Shown: piece by piece, positions 7,913-17,597 of the stretch
Layout of the letters: every line of letters begins with the position of its first letter
Numbering within the stretch: position 1 is the first letter of the stretch
Origin: Rhizobiaceae bacterium
GTDB lineage: Bacteria > Pseudomonadota > Alphaproteobacteria > Rhizobiales > Rhizobiaceae
Direction: 5' to 3'
Length of the DNA stretch: 64,000 nucleotides
NCBI GenBank assembly: GCA_023953835.1
Contig: JAMLJB010000001.1
Location: forward strand, 1,674,001 to 1,738,000
Notes under the pieces: generated by a model
What the model was told of the DNA's origin: nothing
What the model saw: the letters and a program-made list of their open reading frames with translations, nothing else
The model's database searches: none
Program-made: the position numbers and the translations under genes

Positions 7913-8890
7913 ATGAGCGGCCAGGACAATTTTTACGGGGCAGGCGGCGGCTACACCATGAACGCGCCCCAGCTCACGGGCAACGACCAGAGCCTTCCGT
8001 CTAACGGTGCGTCTGCCCCCGAGGGGCTCATCAAGGATACGACGACCGCGAGTTTTACCGCCGACGTCATACAGGAGTCGCGCAAGCAGCCGGTGCTGGT
8101 GGATTTCTGGGCGCCGTGGTGCGGCCCGTGCAAGCAGCTCACCCCCGTTCTGGAGAAAGCGGTGCTAGCGGCGCGCGGTGCGGTCAAGCTGGTCAAGATG
8201 AACATTGACGATCATCCGTCAGTTGCGGGGCAACTGGGCATCCAGTCAATTCCGGCGGTGATCGCTTTCAAGAACGGCCAGCCGGTTGATGGCTTCATGG
8301 GCGCGGTGCCCGAGAGCCAGATCAATGATTTCATCAAGCGGATCGGTGGTGATAGCGCCAAGGCCGAGCTTGAGGAGGCGCTGGCCGCTGCGACCCAGGC
8401 GCGAGCCGAGGGTGATGCGCAAACCGCTTCGCAGATTTACCAGATGATCCTGCAGCAGACGCCGGATTCCGTGGAAGCGCTGGCGGGCCTGGGAGAAATC
8501 CTTTTCGAAACAGGCGACAATGAAGGTGTCCAACAGGTACTGGACAGCGTTCCCGCAAACAAGGCCGACGCCGCCCCGATCGCGGCATTGCGCGCGCGCG
8601 TCGCGCTTGCGGAGCAATCCGAATCGCTTGGCGACTCCGCATTGCTTGAGCAAAAGCTTGCCGAAAATCCGAAGGATCATCAGGCGCGTTTCGACCTTGC
8701 CATGGTTCAAAACGCGCGCGGCGAGCGCGAAGCCGCCGCAGACAATCTGCTCGCTATCGTGCGATCTGATCGCACATGGAACGACGACGGCGCGCGCGCA
8801 CAATTGCTCAAGCTGTTCGAAGCCTGGGGACCGACGGACGAAGCGACGCTTTCCGCGCGCCGCAAGCTGTCCTCAATCCTCTTCTCCTAG
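7913..8890 (+). CDS. Thioredoxin with TPR tail, CnoX/YbbN-like
   Basis: The 325-aa protein has a thioredoxin domain at about 40-145 with WCGPC near residue 70 and a cis-Pro region SIPAVIAFKNG. A C-terminal TPR-like half follows (about 150-325, with VEALAGLGEILFETGD). CnoX-type proteins are redox-regulated chaperone-like factors that protect proteins from oxidation and work with GroEL. E. coli CnoX lacks one active-site Cys; here both are present, so reductase activity is likely retained. The first 40 residues are disordered. The gene converges on ohr, with overlapping stop codons. Confidence 0.9.
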   Translation: MSGQDNFYGAGGGYTMNAPQLTGNDQSLPSNGASAPEGLIKDTTTASFTADVIQESRKQPVLVDFWAPWCGPCKQLTPVLEKAVLAARGAVKLVKMNIDDHPSVAGQLGIQSIPAVIAFKNGQPVDGFMGAVPESQINDFIKRIGGDSAKAELEEALAAATQARAEGDAQTASQIYQMILQQTPDSVEALAGLGEILFETGDNEGVQQVLDSVPANKADAAPIAALRARVALAEQSESLGDSALLEQKLAENPKDHQARFDLAMVQNARGEREAAADNLLAIVRSDRTWNDDGARAQLLKLFEAWGPTDEATLSARRKLSSILFS

Positions 8891-9303
8891 GCCGCCTTGA
8901 CGCTGAACGTCACGTCGATGTTGCCACGTGTGGCATTGGAGTAGGGGCAAACCTGATGGGCAGTCGCGACAAGCTGCTCCGCCGTTGCCTGGTCGACGCC
9001 CTTTGTCTCGACGTCGAGAGCCACTGCCAGTTTGAAACCTTCCCCCTGCGGAAGAAGCGATACGCTTGAGTTGATTGCTGCGTCCTGGAGTGAGGCTTTC
9101 TGCCGCCGCGCAACAAGCCGCAAGGCACCTTCGAAACAAGCCGCGTAGCCGATTGCGAAAAGCTGCTCGGGATTTGTCGCGCCGCCTGCGCCGCCGAGTT
9201 CCTTCGGTACTGCCAGATCGAGATCGAGCAGGCCGTCCGTGGTCCTGCCATGCCCGTTGCGCCCACCAGTCACATGAGCCGTCGCGGTGTAGAGTGCTGA
9301 CAT
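8887..9303 (-). CDS. ohr: Organic hydroperoxide resistance protein Ohr
   Basis: The 138-aa protein is an OsmC/Ohr-family thiol peroxidase that reduces organic hydroperoxides with lipoyl cofactors. The two redox Cys are in AACFEGAL (near 55) and QVCPYSNATRGN (near 119), and the HVTGGRNGHGRT start is typical of Ohr. Length is normal. The start at 9303 has GGAG about 8 bases upstream on the minus strand. Expression is probably peroxide-induced; a short inverted repeat upstream could be the operator, but no ohrR gene lies in the window. Confidence 0.93.
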   Translation of the reverse strand: MSALYTATAHVTGGRNGHGRTTDGLLDLDLAVPKELGGAGGATNPEQLFAIGYAACFEGALRLVARRQKASLQDAAINSSVSLLPQGEGFKLAVALDVETKGVDQATAEQLVATAHQVCPYSNATRGNIDVTFSVKAA

Positions 9304-9335
9304 GATCTGTCTCCTTGTTAGATCGTGAGCGATTT

Positions 9336-9349
9336 AATCGCATACGATT
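9336..9349. promoter_or_regulatory. Possible operator upstream of ohr
   Basis: The inverted repeat AATCG-CATA-CGATT sits 33 bases upstream of the ohr start in an AT-rich stretch. OhrR (MarR family) operators are AT-rich palindromes near ohr promoters. The match is short and could be chance. Confidence 0.35.
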
Positions 9350-9377
9350 GATAATCTGTCAAGCGCCGTTCGGGCAT

Positions 9378-9403
9378 AAAAAAAGCGGCCCGAAGGCCGC
9401 TTC
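9378..9403 (-). terminator. Rho-independent terminator of rplS
   Basis: The stem GCGGCC/GGCCGC (9385-9390, 9395-9400) with CGAA loop is followed on the minus strand by seven T. It lies 24 bases after the rplS stop. Confidence 0.85.
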
Positions 9404-9427
9404 CTGATTTGTCTATGCCTTGCGTGC

Positions 9428-9949
9428 CTATTCAGCGGCGGCAGTAGCCTCCGCGGCCTTCTTCTCCGCGGCTTCCTGTGCGGCCTTTTCGGCGGCGAGC
9501 GCTTCGGCGGCAGCGACCTTCTCGGCTTCAAGCCGCGCCTGCTCCTGCTGGAAGGCAGCGCGTTCGGCGTCGTTCAGCTTGCGGGCGCGGACGCCGGTAT
9601 TCTCCGAAATGCGGGCCGATTTGCCGCGACGGTCACGCAGATAGTAGAGCTTGGCGCGGCGGACCTTGCCGCGACGCACGATCTCGACGCCTTCCACCAG
9701 CGGCGAATAGACCGGGAAAACGCGCTCGACGCCTTCACCATAGGAAATCTTGCGCACGGTGAAGCTCTCATGAATGCCGGAGCCGGAACGGGCAATGCAG
9801 ACGCCTTCATAGGCCTGCACGCGGGTGCGGTTTCCTTCGGTGACGCGCACCTGGACGCGAACGGTGTCGCCCGGCTGAAATTCCGGAAGCGTGCGCTTTG
9901 CGACGATGCGGGCGGCCTGCTCGGCCTCAAGCTGACGGATGATGTCCAT
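9428..9949 (-). CDS. rplS: Ribosomal protein L19 with Ala/Glu-rich tail
   Basis: Residues 1-125 match L19 of the large subunit ([52 protein letters not shown]). E. coli L19 is about 115 aa; this one is 173 aa because of a C-terminal tail rich in Ala, Glu and Lys (about 130-173), which is probably helical. Such tails occur in other alphaproteobacteria. The start at 9949 is the family start; the frame is open further upstream without support. rplS usually follows trmD; here a convergent permease gene lies between them. Confidence 0.95.
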   Translation of the reverse strand: MDIIRQLEAEQAARIVAKRTLPEFQPGDTVRVQVRVTEGNRTRVQAYEGVCIARSGSGIHESFTVRKISYGEGVERVFPVYSPLVEGVEIVRRGKVRRAKLYYLRDRRGKSARISENTGVRARKLNDAERAAFQQEQARLEAEKVAAAEALAAEKAAQEAAEKKAAEATAAAE

Positions 9950-10247
9950 CTCGATAATCCACTTCTTGTTCTTCCGACAGTCAGAGCGCCCGACACTCGC
10001 CGTCCGGTTCCAGACCGTTCGGCTATGCCTTTCCACGAAATGGTCCGGCAGGAGCGAATTCACCGCCACAGTTGACGGGACCGGGCATTTTGCCCGATTT
10101 CGGGCGGGGCGATACACCAGTTTTGGGCATTTGTCACGCCTTGCGTGGCACTTTTGTGAATTCGCCCTGCCCGGCGCTGTCGCATGCCGGCCCTTGCGCT
10201 CACATGCGCCAGCTTATAGACGCCGAAATGGTTGTGGGGAGTCCGAT

Positions 10248-11000
10248 TTGATCCTGTTAGACGCAGTCCTGCTTTTTGTCGCGGCCTATCTCGCCGGCGT
10301 GGTGAACGCAATTGCCGGGGGCGGGACATTTCTGACCTTCGGCGCGCTCAGCATAACGGGAATGCCGCCTATCGTCGCGAACGCGACATCCTCGATCACC
10401 CAGTTTCCCGGCTATATCACGTCTACCCTGGCCTATTGGAGCGACATCAGGACGTTCTGGAGGGAGGGCCTGCTGTTGAGCGCCGTGTCGGCTGCCGGTG
10501 CGCTAGCCGGTGCGCTGATCCTGCTTGCGCTGGACAACCCGTCGTTCAGGGCGATGGTGCCGTGGCTTCTCATTGCCGCGACTGCGCTGTTTGCCGCCGG
10601 TCCCTGGCTGAAACCGAAGCCGAAAGCAGGCGACAAGCCGTCAGGCGGCACGTTCGCAGGTGCGTTGATTCAGTTTCTGACCGCAATCTATGGCGGGTTT
10701 TTCGGCGCTGGAATGGGCGTGATGATGCTCGCCACGCTCGGCCTCACGCAGAGCGGCGACTACCACCGCCTCAATGCGCTGAAGAACATGCTCTCGATCG
10801 TCATAGCCGCCATCGCCATCGTGGTCTTCGTGCTGGGCGGCGTGGTCGCCTGGCCGCAGGCCGTTGTGATGATCCCCGCGGTGGCGCTCGGCGGCTATTC
10901 CGGCGTGTGGGCCGCCAAGCGGGCGCCGCAAAGCGTGGTTCGCGCCTTCGTGATCGTCGTCGGCGTGTTGCTGGCGGCCTACTATTTCGTGACGGGCTGA
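10248..11000 (+). CDS. TSUP-family permease (TauE/SafE-like)
   Basis: The 250-aa membrane protein has about eight hydrophobic segments and the family repeats [15 protein letters not shown] (N-half) and [17 protein letters not shown] (C-half). TSUP proteins move sulfite, sulfonates or organic anions; the substrate here is unknown. I chose TTG 10248 because GGGGAG lies 7 bases upstream and no in-frame ATG fits. It sits between rplS and trmD on the opposite strand, and its last 19 bases overlap the end of trmD, so it interrupts a normally compact ribosomal operon. Confidence 0.88.
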   Translation: MILLDAVLLFVAAYLAGVVNAIAGGGTFLTFGALSITGMPPIVANATSSITQFPGYITSTLAYWSDIRTFWREGLLLSAVSAAGALAGALILLALDNPSFRAMVPWLLIAATALFAAGPWLKPKPKAGDKPSGGTFAGALIQFLTAIYGGFFGAGMGVMMLATLGLTQSGDYHRLNALKNMLSIVIAAIAIVVFVLGGVVAWPQAVVMIPAVALGGYSGVWAAKRAPQSVVRAFVIVVGVLLAAYYFVTG

Positions 11001-11677
11001 ATGAGGTCGGGGCGGCGCTCCTCGGTAAGCCGCCGCGCCTGTTCGAGCCGCCATTCGGCAATGCGCGCATGATTGCCGGAAATGAGCACGTCGGGAATGG
11101 CCGTTCCCTCGAATTCGGGGGGCCGCGTATAGTGCGGATGTTCGAGGAGTCCGTTTTCAAAGCTCTCCTGAACGCCTGATTCCTCATTGCCCATGACGCC
11201 CGGCAGCAGACGCACGATCGCATCGAGCAGGACGAGGGCTGCAGGCTCGCCGCCGGAAAGAATGTAGTCTCCGATCGAGACCTCCTCCAATTGCCGCGCA
11301 TCGATGACGCGCTGGTCGACGCCCTCGAAACGTCCGCAGACGATCACGACGCCGTCCTCTTTCGCAAGGTCGCGAACCTTTGCCTGCGTCAGCGGCTTCC
11401 CGCGCGGGCTCATCAGGAGGCGGGGCCTCAAATCTCCGGGAGGAGATGCATGGTCGATCGCCTTGGCAAGAATGTCGGCGCGCATGACCATTCCCGCCCC
11501 GCCGCCTGCAGGTGTGTCATCGACGGTGCGATGCCTGTCGGCGGCAAATTCCCGGATCTGCAGGGCCTCAAGCGACCAGCTTCCGGCCTGCATGGCGCGG
11601 CCCGCGAGTGAAAGCCCGAGCGCGCCGGGAAACATTTCCGGGTAGAGCGTCAGCACGGTCGCGCGAAAGCGGCTCAT
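10982..11677 (-). CDS. trmD: tRNA (guanine-N1)-methyltransferase TrmD
   Basis: The 231-aa SPOUT enzyme methylates G37 of tRNA at N1. Seen: LTLYPEMF at the start, [36 protein letters not shown] and the trefoil-knot [15 protein letters not shown]. Length is normal. Its start overlaps the rimM stop by 4 bases. The 3' end overlaps the convergent permease by 19 bases. Confidence 0.96.
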   Translation of the reverse strand: MSRFRATVLTLYPEMFPGALGLSLAGRAMQAGSWSLEALQIREFAADRHRTVDDTPAGGGAGMVMRADILAKAIDHASPPGDLRPRLLMSPRGKPLTQAKVRDLAKEDGVVIVCGRFEGVDQRVIDARQLEEVSIGDYILSGGEPAALVLLDAIVRLLPGVMGNEESGVQESFENGLLEHPHYTRPPEFEGTAIPDVLISGNHARIAEWRLEQARRLTEERRPDLIQPVTK

Positions 11678-12252
11678 CGGTTTCCTCCCGCGTCCTTCGG
11701 TCCGCGATTGCGGCGCTGCACTCCGACACGCTCGTCGTCCGCTTCCACCAATCCGGCTGCGACGGAATTGATGCGGATAAAGCCGTCGCCCAGGAAAACC
11801 TCCGGCACGGCGGCACGTGTGAAAGGAATGAGCGTGTCCTTGCGGCCACCGACCGAAAGCTCCAGCACGTCGCCGCCACCGAAATTCTGAACGGCGGTGA
11901 CCTTGCCGATGCGCTTTCCGCTTTCGTCCCGCACTTCGAGGCCGACGAGATCGTCGTGGTAAAATTCTTCCTCGGCGGGCGGCGGCAGCCGCGCGCGCTC
12001 GATGAAGAGCTTTGTGCCATTCAGGCTCTCCGCCGCGGTTCGGTTATCGACGCCTTTGAAACGCACGACGACGACCTCCTGCTGCGGGCGAAGGGATTCG
12101 ATTTCGAATGCGCGTCCTGCCGCGTCATGCAAGGGTCCATATCTGCCCAGCGCCTGCGGGTCCTCCATATGGCTCTTGACCCGCACCTCGCCACGGATGC
12201 CGTGCGCCGCGCCGATGACGGCCATCAGGACGTTTTTTTCCGGTCTGTTCAT
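11674..12252 (-). CDS. rimM: 16S rRNA processing protein RimM
   Basis: The 192-aa protein helps maturation of the 30S head and binds S19. Seen: [18 protein letters not shown] at the start, then [10 protein letters not shown] and the PRC-barrel part [28 protein letters not shown] 12252 is the likely start; the frame continues open upstream for 40 codons of non-family sequence. In Hyphomicrobiales rpsP usually lies immediately upstream, but here rpsP is 40 kb away on the other strand, so this gene must use a different promoter. Confidence 0.94.
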   Translation of the reverse strand: MNRPEKNVLMAVIGAAHGIRGEVRVKSHMEDPQALGRYGPLHDAAGRAFEIESLRPQQEVVVVRFKGVDNRTAAESLNGTKLFIERARLPPPAEEEFYHDDLVGLEVRDESGKRIGKVTAVQNFGGGDVLELSVGGRKDTLIPFTRAAVPEVFLGDGFIRINSVAAGLVEADDERVGVQRRNRGPKDAGGNR

Positions 12253-12577
12253 TTTCAGGGCATCTTTCCGCTTTGCAGCCGTTTGCCACCGATAAGGCAG
12301 CAAGAGCAAGGCCGCACATCTTTTCTGCCATGCGGACGCCGCAGGAAAAACCTTTCCGTAGGAGGCGCGCAATTCGGTGGGATGCGCGCGATTCGCAATC
12401 CGGATTTTGTGCTATGCAACCAGTCGTCGCATTGAAACTTTTGATCCCGACATGGAGAAGGAACGTTTGGTGCAGGCGGTACCTTGTTCTTCTCACCTGT
12501 TGAAGTGAATGCTATTTGGTGCGCAGCAGCGGCATGACCGCTGGCGGCAGGCCCCGTACCGAGGGGAAAGACGACGG
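12253..12577. other. Probable rearrangement junction upstream of rimM
   Basis: The 325 bases between the divergent rimM and ABC-transporter genes hold no convincing gene; open frames here are extensions of neighbours. rimM normally follows rpsP, so this is one probable breakpoint of the inferred inversion. It must contain divergent promoters, none of them clear by eye. Confidence 0.45.
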
Positions 12578-14182
12578 ATGAAGCTGATCTCGACGACAAG
12601 ACGACAATTGCTGGAAGGGGCCGCGCTGGCGACAATCGCGGGCTTCGCCACTCGCCGGGCGCACGCGCAGGACGCGCCGCGCCGCCTGATCGTGGCCGCC
12701 GATTCCGAACCGCGCAACCTCAATCCCGCGATGGTGGCGTCCAATGGCGTGTTCTTCGTTTCGAGCAAGATTGTCGAGCCGCTGGCGGAAGCGTCCTATG
12801 ACGGGCAGAACGGTCTTGCGCCCCGCCTCGCCCTGAGCTGGTCCGGTTCGGACGACGGATTGAGCGCCACCTTCAAGCTGCGCGGCGGCGTGACATGGCA
12901 TGACGGCAAGCCTTTCACGTCCGCCGATGTTGCCTTTTCCGCGATGCAGATCTGGAAGCCGCTCCAGAATCTCGGGCGCATCGTGTTCAAGGACCTCGAA
13001 AGCGTCGAGACGCCGGATGAAACCACGGCGATCTTCCGCTTCTCGAAGCCGACGCCTTTCCAGCTTGTGCGCAACGCATTGCCGGCGCTTACGAGCGTCG
13101 TGCCGAAGCACATCTATGAAAACGGAGACATTGCGGAAAATCCCGCCAATGCGGCGCCGATTGGCACCGGGCCGTTCAAGTTCGGCGAACACAAACCCGG
13201 CGAATATTACCGGCTCGTGCGCAACGAGAACTACTGGCAGAAGGATCAGCCGAAGCTCGATGAAATCCTCTACCGCGTGCTTCCCGACCGGGCGGCGGCG
13301 GCGAACGCCATCGAGGCCGACGAAATCCAGCTTGCGGCGTTTTCCGCCGTGCCGCTGGCCGATCTGGACCGCATTTCCAAGATCGAGGGCATCGCGGTCG
13401 TCACCACCGGCTACGAGGCGCTGACCTACCAGCTCATCGTTGAAATCAACCATCGCCGCAAGGAACTGGCCGATCTCAAGGTGCGGCGCGCGATTGCCCA
13501 TGCCATCGATCGCGACTATGTCGTGCGCACCATCTTCCTCGGCCACGCGACCGCCTCGACCGGACCCGTGCCCCGCAACGACACGCAGTTCTACACTTCC
13601 GATGTGCCGTCCTATCCATACGATGTCGCAAGGGCGAACGCGCTATTGGATGAGGCGGGTTATCGGCGCGATACGAATGGCCGCCGTTTCAGCCTGAGGC
13701 TGCTGCCCGCGCCCTATTTCAACGAGACCAAGCAGTTTGGCGATTATCTGCGGCAGGCGCTTGCCGAAATCGGCATCGATGCGCAACTGGTCAGCAACGA
13801 TGCGGCGGCGCACCAGAAAGCGGTCTACACCGACCACGATTTCGACCTGGCGATAGCGCCTCCGGTTTTTCGCGGCGACCCGGCGATCTCGACGACGATT
13901 CTCGTGCGCAGCGGAACGCCGGACGGCGTGCCCTTCTCCAACCAGGGTGGCTACGTCAATTCCGAACTGGACAATCTGATCGACCGCGCCGCCGTCACGC
14001 TGGACGAGCAGGCGCGTATCGCGCTCTATCAGGAATTTCAGCGCAAGGTGGTGGACGATCTGCCGTTCATCAATGTGGTCGAATGGACCTTCATCACCGT
14101 CAGCCGGTGGTCGGTCAAGAACGTTTCCAACAATCCGCGCTGGGCAGTCTCCAACTGGGCCGATACTTCGGTCCAGACATAG
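12578..14182 (+). CDS. Peptide/opine-type ABC transporter substrate-binding protein (SBP family 5)
   Basis: The 534-aa protein begins with a Tat-like signal (TTRRQLLEGAAL, then AHAQ at the cleavage region), so it is probably exported folded to the periplasm. The mature part is SBP_bac_5 type: LRGGVTWHDGKPFTSADV, GTGPFKF, RLVRNENYW, VRRAIAHAIDRDYV. It captures peptides or related solutes for the coupled permeases and two ATPases downstream. ATG 12578 follows GAGGGG. The ligand cannot be read from sequence. Confidence 0.92.
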   Translation: MKLISTTRRQLLEGAALATIAGFATRRAHAQDAPRRLIVAADSEPRNLNPAMVASNGVFFVSSKIVEPLAEASYDGQNGLAPRLALSWSGSDDGLSATFKLRGGVTWHDGKPFTSADVAFSAMQIWKPLQNLGRIVFKDLESVETPDETTAIFRFSKPTPFQLVRNALPALTSVVPKHIYENGDIAENPANAAPIGTGPFKFGEHKPGEYYRLVRNENYWQKDQPKLDEILYRVLPDRAAAANAIEADEIQLAAFSAVPLADLDRISKIEGIAVVTTGYEALTYQLIVEINHRRKELADLKVRRAIAHAIDRDYVVRTIFLGHATASTGPVPRNDTQFYTSDVPSYPYDVARANALLDEAGYRRDTNGRRFSLRLLPAPYFNETKQFGDYLRQALAEIGIDAQLVSNDAAAHQKAVYTDHDFDLAIAPPVFRGDPAISTTILVRSGTPDGVPFSNQGGYVNSELDNLIDRAAVTLDEQARIALYQEFQRKVVDDLPFINVVEWTFITVSRWSVKNVSNNPRWAVSNWADTSVQT

Positions 14183-14202
14183 AATCGGGTTGGGAGCAGG
14201 CG

Positions 14203-15186
14203 TTGGACCGCGCCTTCCGCCTGATCGGACGCAGGGTGCTTGGCGCGATCCCGGTGCTGGCGATTGTCGTCGCGGGAACATTCCTGTTGCTCGAACTCGC
14301 GCCCGGTGACGCGGTCGACGCATATGTCGTATCGACCGGAGGCGACGCGGCAATGATCTCCGGACTGCGCGAGGCTTGGGGGCTGGACCAGTCTGCGGCG
14401 GCGCGCTTCGGCCTCTATCTCACCCGGCTGGCGCATGGCGATCTCGGTTGGTCGATCAGCTTCTCGCGTCCGGTTCTGGATGTCATCATGGAGAGGCTGC
14501 CGCGCACGCTGCTGTTGATGGGGTCGGCAACGGCGCTTTCCTTCGCGCTCGGGTCGCTGCTCGGCATCGTGGCAGGCGCAAGGCCGGAAAGCCTGCGCGA
14601 CCGTTCGCTTTCCATCGTTTCGCTTGCGCTTTACGCCATGCCCAGCTTCTGGCTGGGGCTGGTGCTGAGCGTGGTGTTTGCCGTCAACCTCCGCTGGTTT
14701 CCATTGTCGGGCTTCGAAACGATCGCATCCGGCAGCACGGGCCTTGAGCGTGGTCTCGACATTGTCCGCCACCTTGCGTTGCCGGTGGTTTCGCTCGGCC
14801 TTGTCTATATGGCGCTCTACATGCGCGTCATGCGCGCGGCGATGGCCGAGATATGGCGCGAGGATTTCGTGCGCGCGCTGATTGCGCGCGGCTTCGGCCA
14901 TGCCCGGATCGTCCGACATGTCGCCCGCAATGCGCTGCTGCCGCTGGTCACCATGCTCGGCGTGCAGGCGGCCGTGATGCTCGGCGGCTCGGTGGTCATC
15001 GAAAGTGTGTTCGCCGTTCCCGGCCTCGGGCGGCTGACGCAGGAAGCGGTCGCCCAGCGCGACACGCCGCTCCTTCTCGGCATTATACTTATCAGCGCCG
15101 TCTTCGTCATCGCGGTCAACCTGCTGGTCGACCTCCTCTACGTATGGCTCGATCCCCGCATCGGGTCGAGTGGCGAAACGCTATGA
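14203..15186 (+). CDS. ABC transporter permease (DppB type)
   Basis: The 327-aa inner-membrane protein has about six membrane segments and the permease EAA-like loop (EDFVRALIARGFGHARIVRHVARNALLPLV). GDLGWSISFSRPV and ESVFAVPGLGRL are typical of DppB/OppB. I chose TTG 14203 with GGAG 8 bases upstream; the open frame reaches back into the upstream gene but without family sequence. Stop and the next start overlap (ATGA). Confidence 0.9.
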   Translation: MDRAFRLIGRRVLGAIPVLAIVVAGTFLLLELAPGDAVDAYVVSTGGDAAMISGLREAWGLDQSAAARFGLYLTRLAHGDLGWSISFSRPVLDVIMERLPRTLLLMGSATALSFALGSLLGIVAGARPESLRDRSLSIVSLALYAMPSFWLGLVLSVVFAVNLRWFPLSGFETIASGSTGLERGLDIVRHLALPVVSLGLVYMALYMRVMRAAMAEIWREDFVRALIARGFGHARIVRHVARNALLPLVTMLGVQAAVMLGGSVVIESVFAVPGLGRLTQEAVAQRDTPLLLGIILISAVFVIAVNLLVDLLYVWLDPRIGSSGETL

Positions 15187-16013
15187 GCGGCCTGCGACGC
15201 GTCCTGTCCACTCCCGAAACCCGGGCCGGTCTGTGCCTGCTGGTTCCGATGTGTGTGCTCGCCCTGCTTGCGCCCTACCTGTTTGCACGCGATCCGATGG
15301 CGATTGTCGGCCAGCCATTGCTGAGGCCGTTTCAGGACGGCGCGCTGCCGCTCGGCACAGACCGCCTCGGGCGCGATGTGCTTGCGCAACTTGTCCACGG
15401 CGCGCGAACCTCGCTGGCGGTGGGGCTTGCCGCTGCACTCTCAGCGCTGTGCATCGGCACGGTTGTCGGCACGCTGGCGGGCTTCGTCGGGCGCCTTGCC
15501 GACGAAGCGCTGATGCGCGCCGCTGAAGCCTTCCAGACCGTCCCGGCATTCGTCCTGGCGCTCGCGTTGGTGAGCGTCATCGGTCCCTCGCTGTCGTCGA
15601 TCATTCTTGCCATCGCGCTCGGCGCGTGGCCCGCGCCCGCCCGTGTCGCCCGCGCCGAGGTTCTCTCGATCCGCGAAAAGGACTATGTCGCCGCCGCGCG
15701 CGTGGTGGGCAAGCGGCCTCTCGAAATCGCCTTCGGTGAAATATTGCCCAATGCGCTGCCGCCGGTTCTGGCGCTGGCCTCGGTGATTGTCGCAAGCGCG
15801 ATCCTGATCGAGGCCGCGCTGTCTTTTCTCGGGCTTGGCGACCCCAACCGCGTGACATGGGGCGGCATGATCGCAGAAGGCCGCACCGTGCTTCGCAGTG
15901 CGTCCTGGCTGTCGATCATTCCCGGTATCGCGCTGGTGCTGACGGTGCTGGGCGTCTACCTGCTTGGCGAGGGCGTCGCCAAAGCGCGCCTGACGAAGCG
16001 GAGCTTCGCGTGA
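15183..16013 (+). CDS. ABC transporter permease (DppC type)
   Basis: The 276-aa second permease has LGTDRLGRDVLAQLVHGARTSL, the hallmark of the DppC/OppC group, and the coupling loop REKDYVAAARVVGKRPLEIAFGEILPN. About six membrane segments. It forms the membrane channel with the preceding DppB-type protein. ATG 15183 overlaps the upstream stop, so the genes are coupled. Confidence 0.92.
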   Translation: MSGLRRVLSTPETRAGLCLLVPMCVLALLAPYLFARDPMAIVGQPLLRPFQDGALPLGTDRLGRDVLAQLVHGARTSLAVGLAAALSALCIGTVVGTLAGFVGRLADEALMRAAEAFQTVPAFVLALALVSVIGPSLSSIILAIALGAWPAPARVARAEVLSIREKDYVAAARVVGKRPLEIAFGEILPNALPPVLALASVIVASAILIEAALSFLGLGDPNRVTWGGMIAEGRTVLRSASWLSIIPGIALVLTVLGVYLLGEGVAKARLTKRSFA

Positions 16014-16801
16014 CGGCGCTGCTCGAGATCGACGGGCTGAGCGTCACCTATGACGGCGGGATCCGCGCGCTCGACGCGGTCTCCTTGCACGTCAGACCCG
16101 GCGAACGTGTCGGGCTGATTGGTGAAAGTGGTTCCGGCAAGAGCACGCTGGCGCTGGCCATTGCAAGGCTGCTGCCGCGAACTGCGCAAACCGCAGGCTC
16201 CATTTTCTGGAAGCAGGCCGATTTGCCACCACGAAACGGGATCGACATCGGCTACGTGTTCCAGGACCCCACCGGCAGCCTCGATCCGCTCATTCGGGTG
16301 GGCGACCAGCTCGCCGAGGTGGTGCGCGTACTTCGCGGCCTGTCGCGGCACGAATCCCGAAACGTCGCGCTCGGCCTGCTGTCGCGGGTTGCGCTTCCCG
16401 ATGCCGCGTTGATGGCAGCGCGCTATCCGCACCAGCTTTCCGGCGGCCAGAAACAGCGCGTCGCGATTGCCTGCGCGCTCGCCGGTCGGCCCGGATTGCT
16501 CATCGCCGACGAAGCGACCAGCGCGCTGGACACCATCGTGCAGGCGGGGATCGTCGGGCTTCTCAACCGGCTGAACAGGGAAGAAAGACTGAGCCTGCTG
16601 TTCGTCACCCATGACCTCGCGCTCGCGAGCACGCTCGCCGACCGGCTCTATGTGCTGCGCGACGGGCGCGTCGTCGAGAGCGGTGCGTCGCGCGAGATTG
16701 TCGAGACCCCGCGCGATCCGTATGTCGCCGGTCTCGTCCGGTCGCACCTCGCCCTCGATGGTCCGTCCTTGTTGCCAGACCGAGACGGGTCACGCGCATG
16801 A
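16010..16801 (+). CDS. ABC transporter ATP-binding protein (DppD type)
   Basis: The 263-aa nucleotide-binding subunit has Walker A GESGSGKST, signature LSGGQKQR, Walker B LLIADEATSALD and the switch His in FVTHDLAL. GTG 16010 overlaps the previous stop. It lacks most of the C-terminal oligopeptide extension common in DppD/OppD, so it is short for the group (usually over 320 aa). Confidence 0.92.
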   Translation: MTALLEIDGLSVTYDGGIRALDAVSLHVRPGERVGLIGESGSGKSTLALAIARLLPRTAQTAGSIFWKQADLPPRNGIDIGYVFQDPTGSLDPLIRVGDQLAEVVRVLRGLSRHESRNVALGLLSRVALPDAALMAARYPHQLSGGQKQRVAIACALAGRPGLLIADEATSALDTIVQAGIVGLLNRLNREERLSLLFVTHDLALASTLADRLYVLRDGRVVESGASREIVETPRDPYVAGLVRSHLALDGPSLLPDRDGSRA

Positions 16802-17571
16802 TCGCGCCGCTGCTCGCCGTCGAGGCATTGCACAAGAGCTTCGGCGGCGTTCGCGCAGTTGACGGGGTGTCGTTCGATATAGGCATTGGCGAGACACTCG
16901 CCCTTGCCGGGCCGTCCGGCGGCGGCAAATCGACCGTTGCGCGCCTCGTCATGCGTTTGCTGGAGCCGGATGGCGGTCGCATAGGCTTCATGGGCGAGGA
17001 TTTGCTCCGTTTGAAGGGTGAGGCGTTGCGGTCCCGCCGCCGCCATATACAGATGGTGTTTCAGGATACGAATTCCGCCTTCAACCCGCGCGCGACGGTT
17101 GCTTCAGCTTTGCTCGATCCGCTGAGAGCGTTCGATATCGTTCCGGGACCGGAACGGATTGCGGAGGCTGAAACCTTGCTGGCGCGGGTCGGGCTTGCGC
17201 GCGATTTGCTCCCGCGCCCGGTTCACGAACTTTCCGGCGGACAGCGCCAGCGCGTCGCGCTTGCCCGCGCGCTTGCGAGCCGTCCGGCCTTGATCGTGCT
17301 GGATGAGGCATTGTCGGCGGTGGACGCGTCGATCCGCCTCGACCTGCTCGAACTCCTGCTCGACGTTCAGCGCGCCCAGGGTATCAGCTATCTCTTTATC
17401 GCGCACGATCTCGGCATGATCCGGGCCATCGCTCATCGCGTTGCGATCCTCGATGCGGGCCGGATCGCGGAAACTGGACCGGCGCGGGAGGTGATCTCCG
17501 CTCCTCGATCCGCAATCGGTAAGCAGCTTCTCGCAGCGGCGCCGCGCCTGCTTGGCGGGACGCCCGGCTGA
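16798..17571 (+). CDS. ABC transporter ATP-binding protein (DppF type)
   Basis: The 257-aa second nucleotide-binding subunit has Walker A GPSGGGKST, signature LSGGQRQR, Walker B LIVLDEALSAVD and FIAHDLGM. It pairs with the preceding subunit as a heterodimer. Its ATG overlaps the upstream stop by 4 bases; it is the last of five coupled genes. It converges on the DUF1223 gene 26 bases away. Confidence 0.92.
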   Translation: MIAPLLAVEALHKSFGGVRAVDGVSFDIGIGETLALAGPSGGGKSTVARLVMRLLEPDGGRIGFMGEDLLRLKGEALRSRRRHIQMVFQDTNSAFNPRATVASALLDPLRAFDIVPGPERIAEAETLLARVGLARDLLPRPVHELSGGQRQRVALARALASRPALIVLDEALSAVDASIRLDLLELLLDVQRAQGISYLFIAHDLGMIRAIAHRVAILDAGRIAETGPAREVISAPRSAIGKQLLAAAPRLLGGTPG

Positions 17572-17597
17572 GCGCAGAGTTGATTAAGTTTGCAGAT

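Noticed and set aside
12512..13546. Minus-strand 344-aa frame
   Set aside because: It lies antisense to the substrate-binding protein; high GC leaves long open antisense frames.
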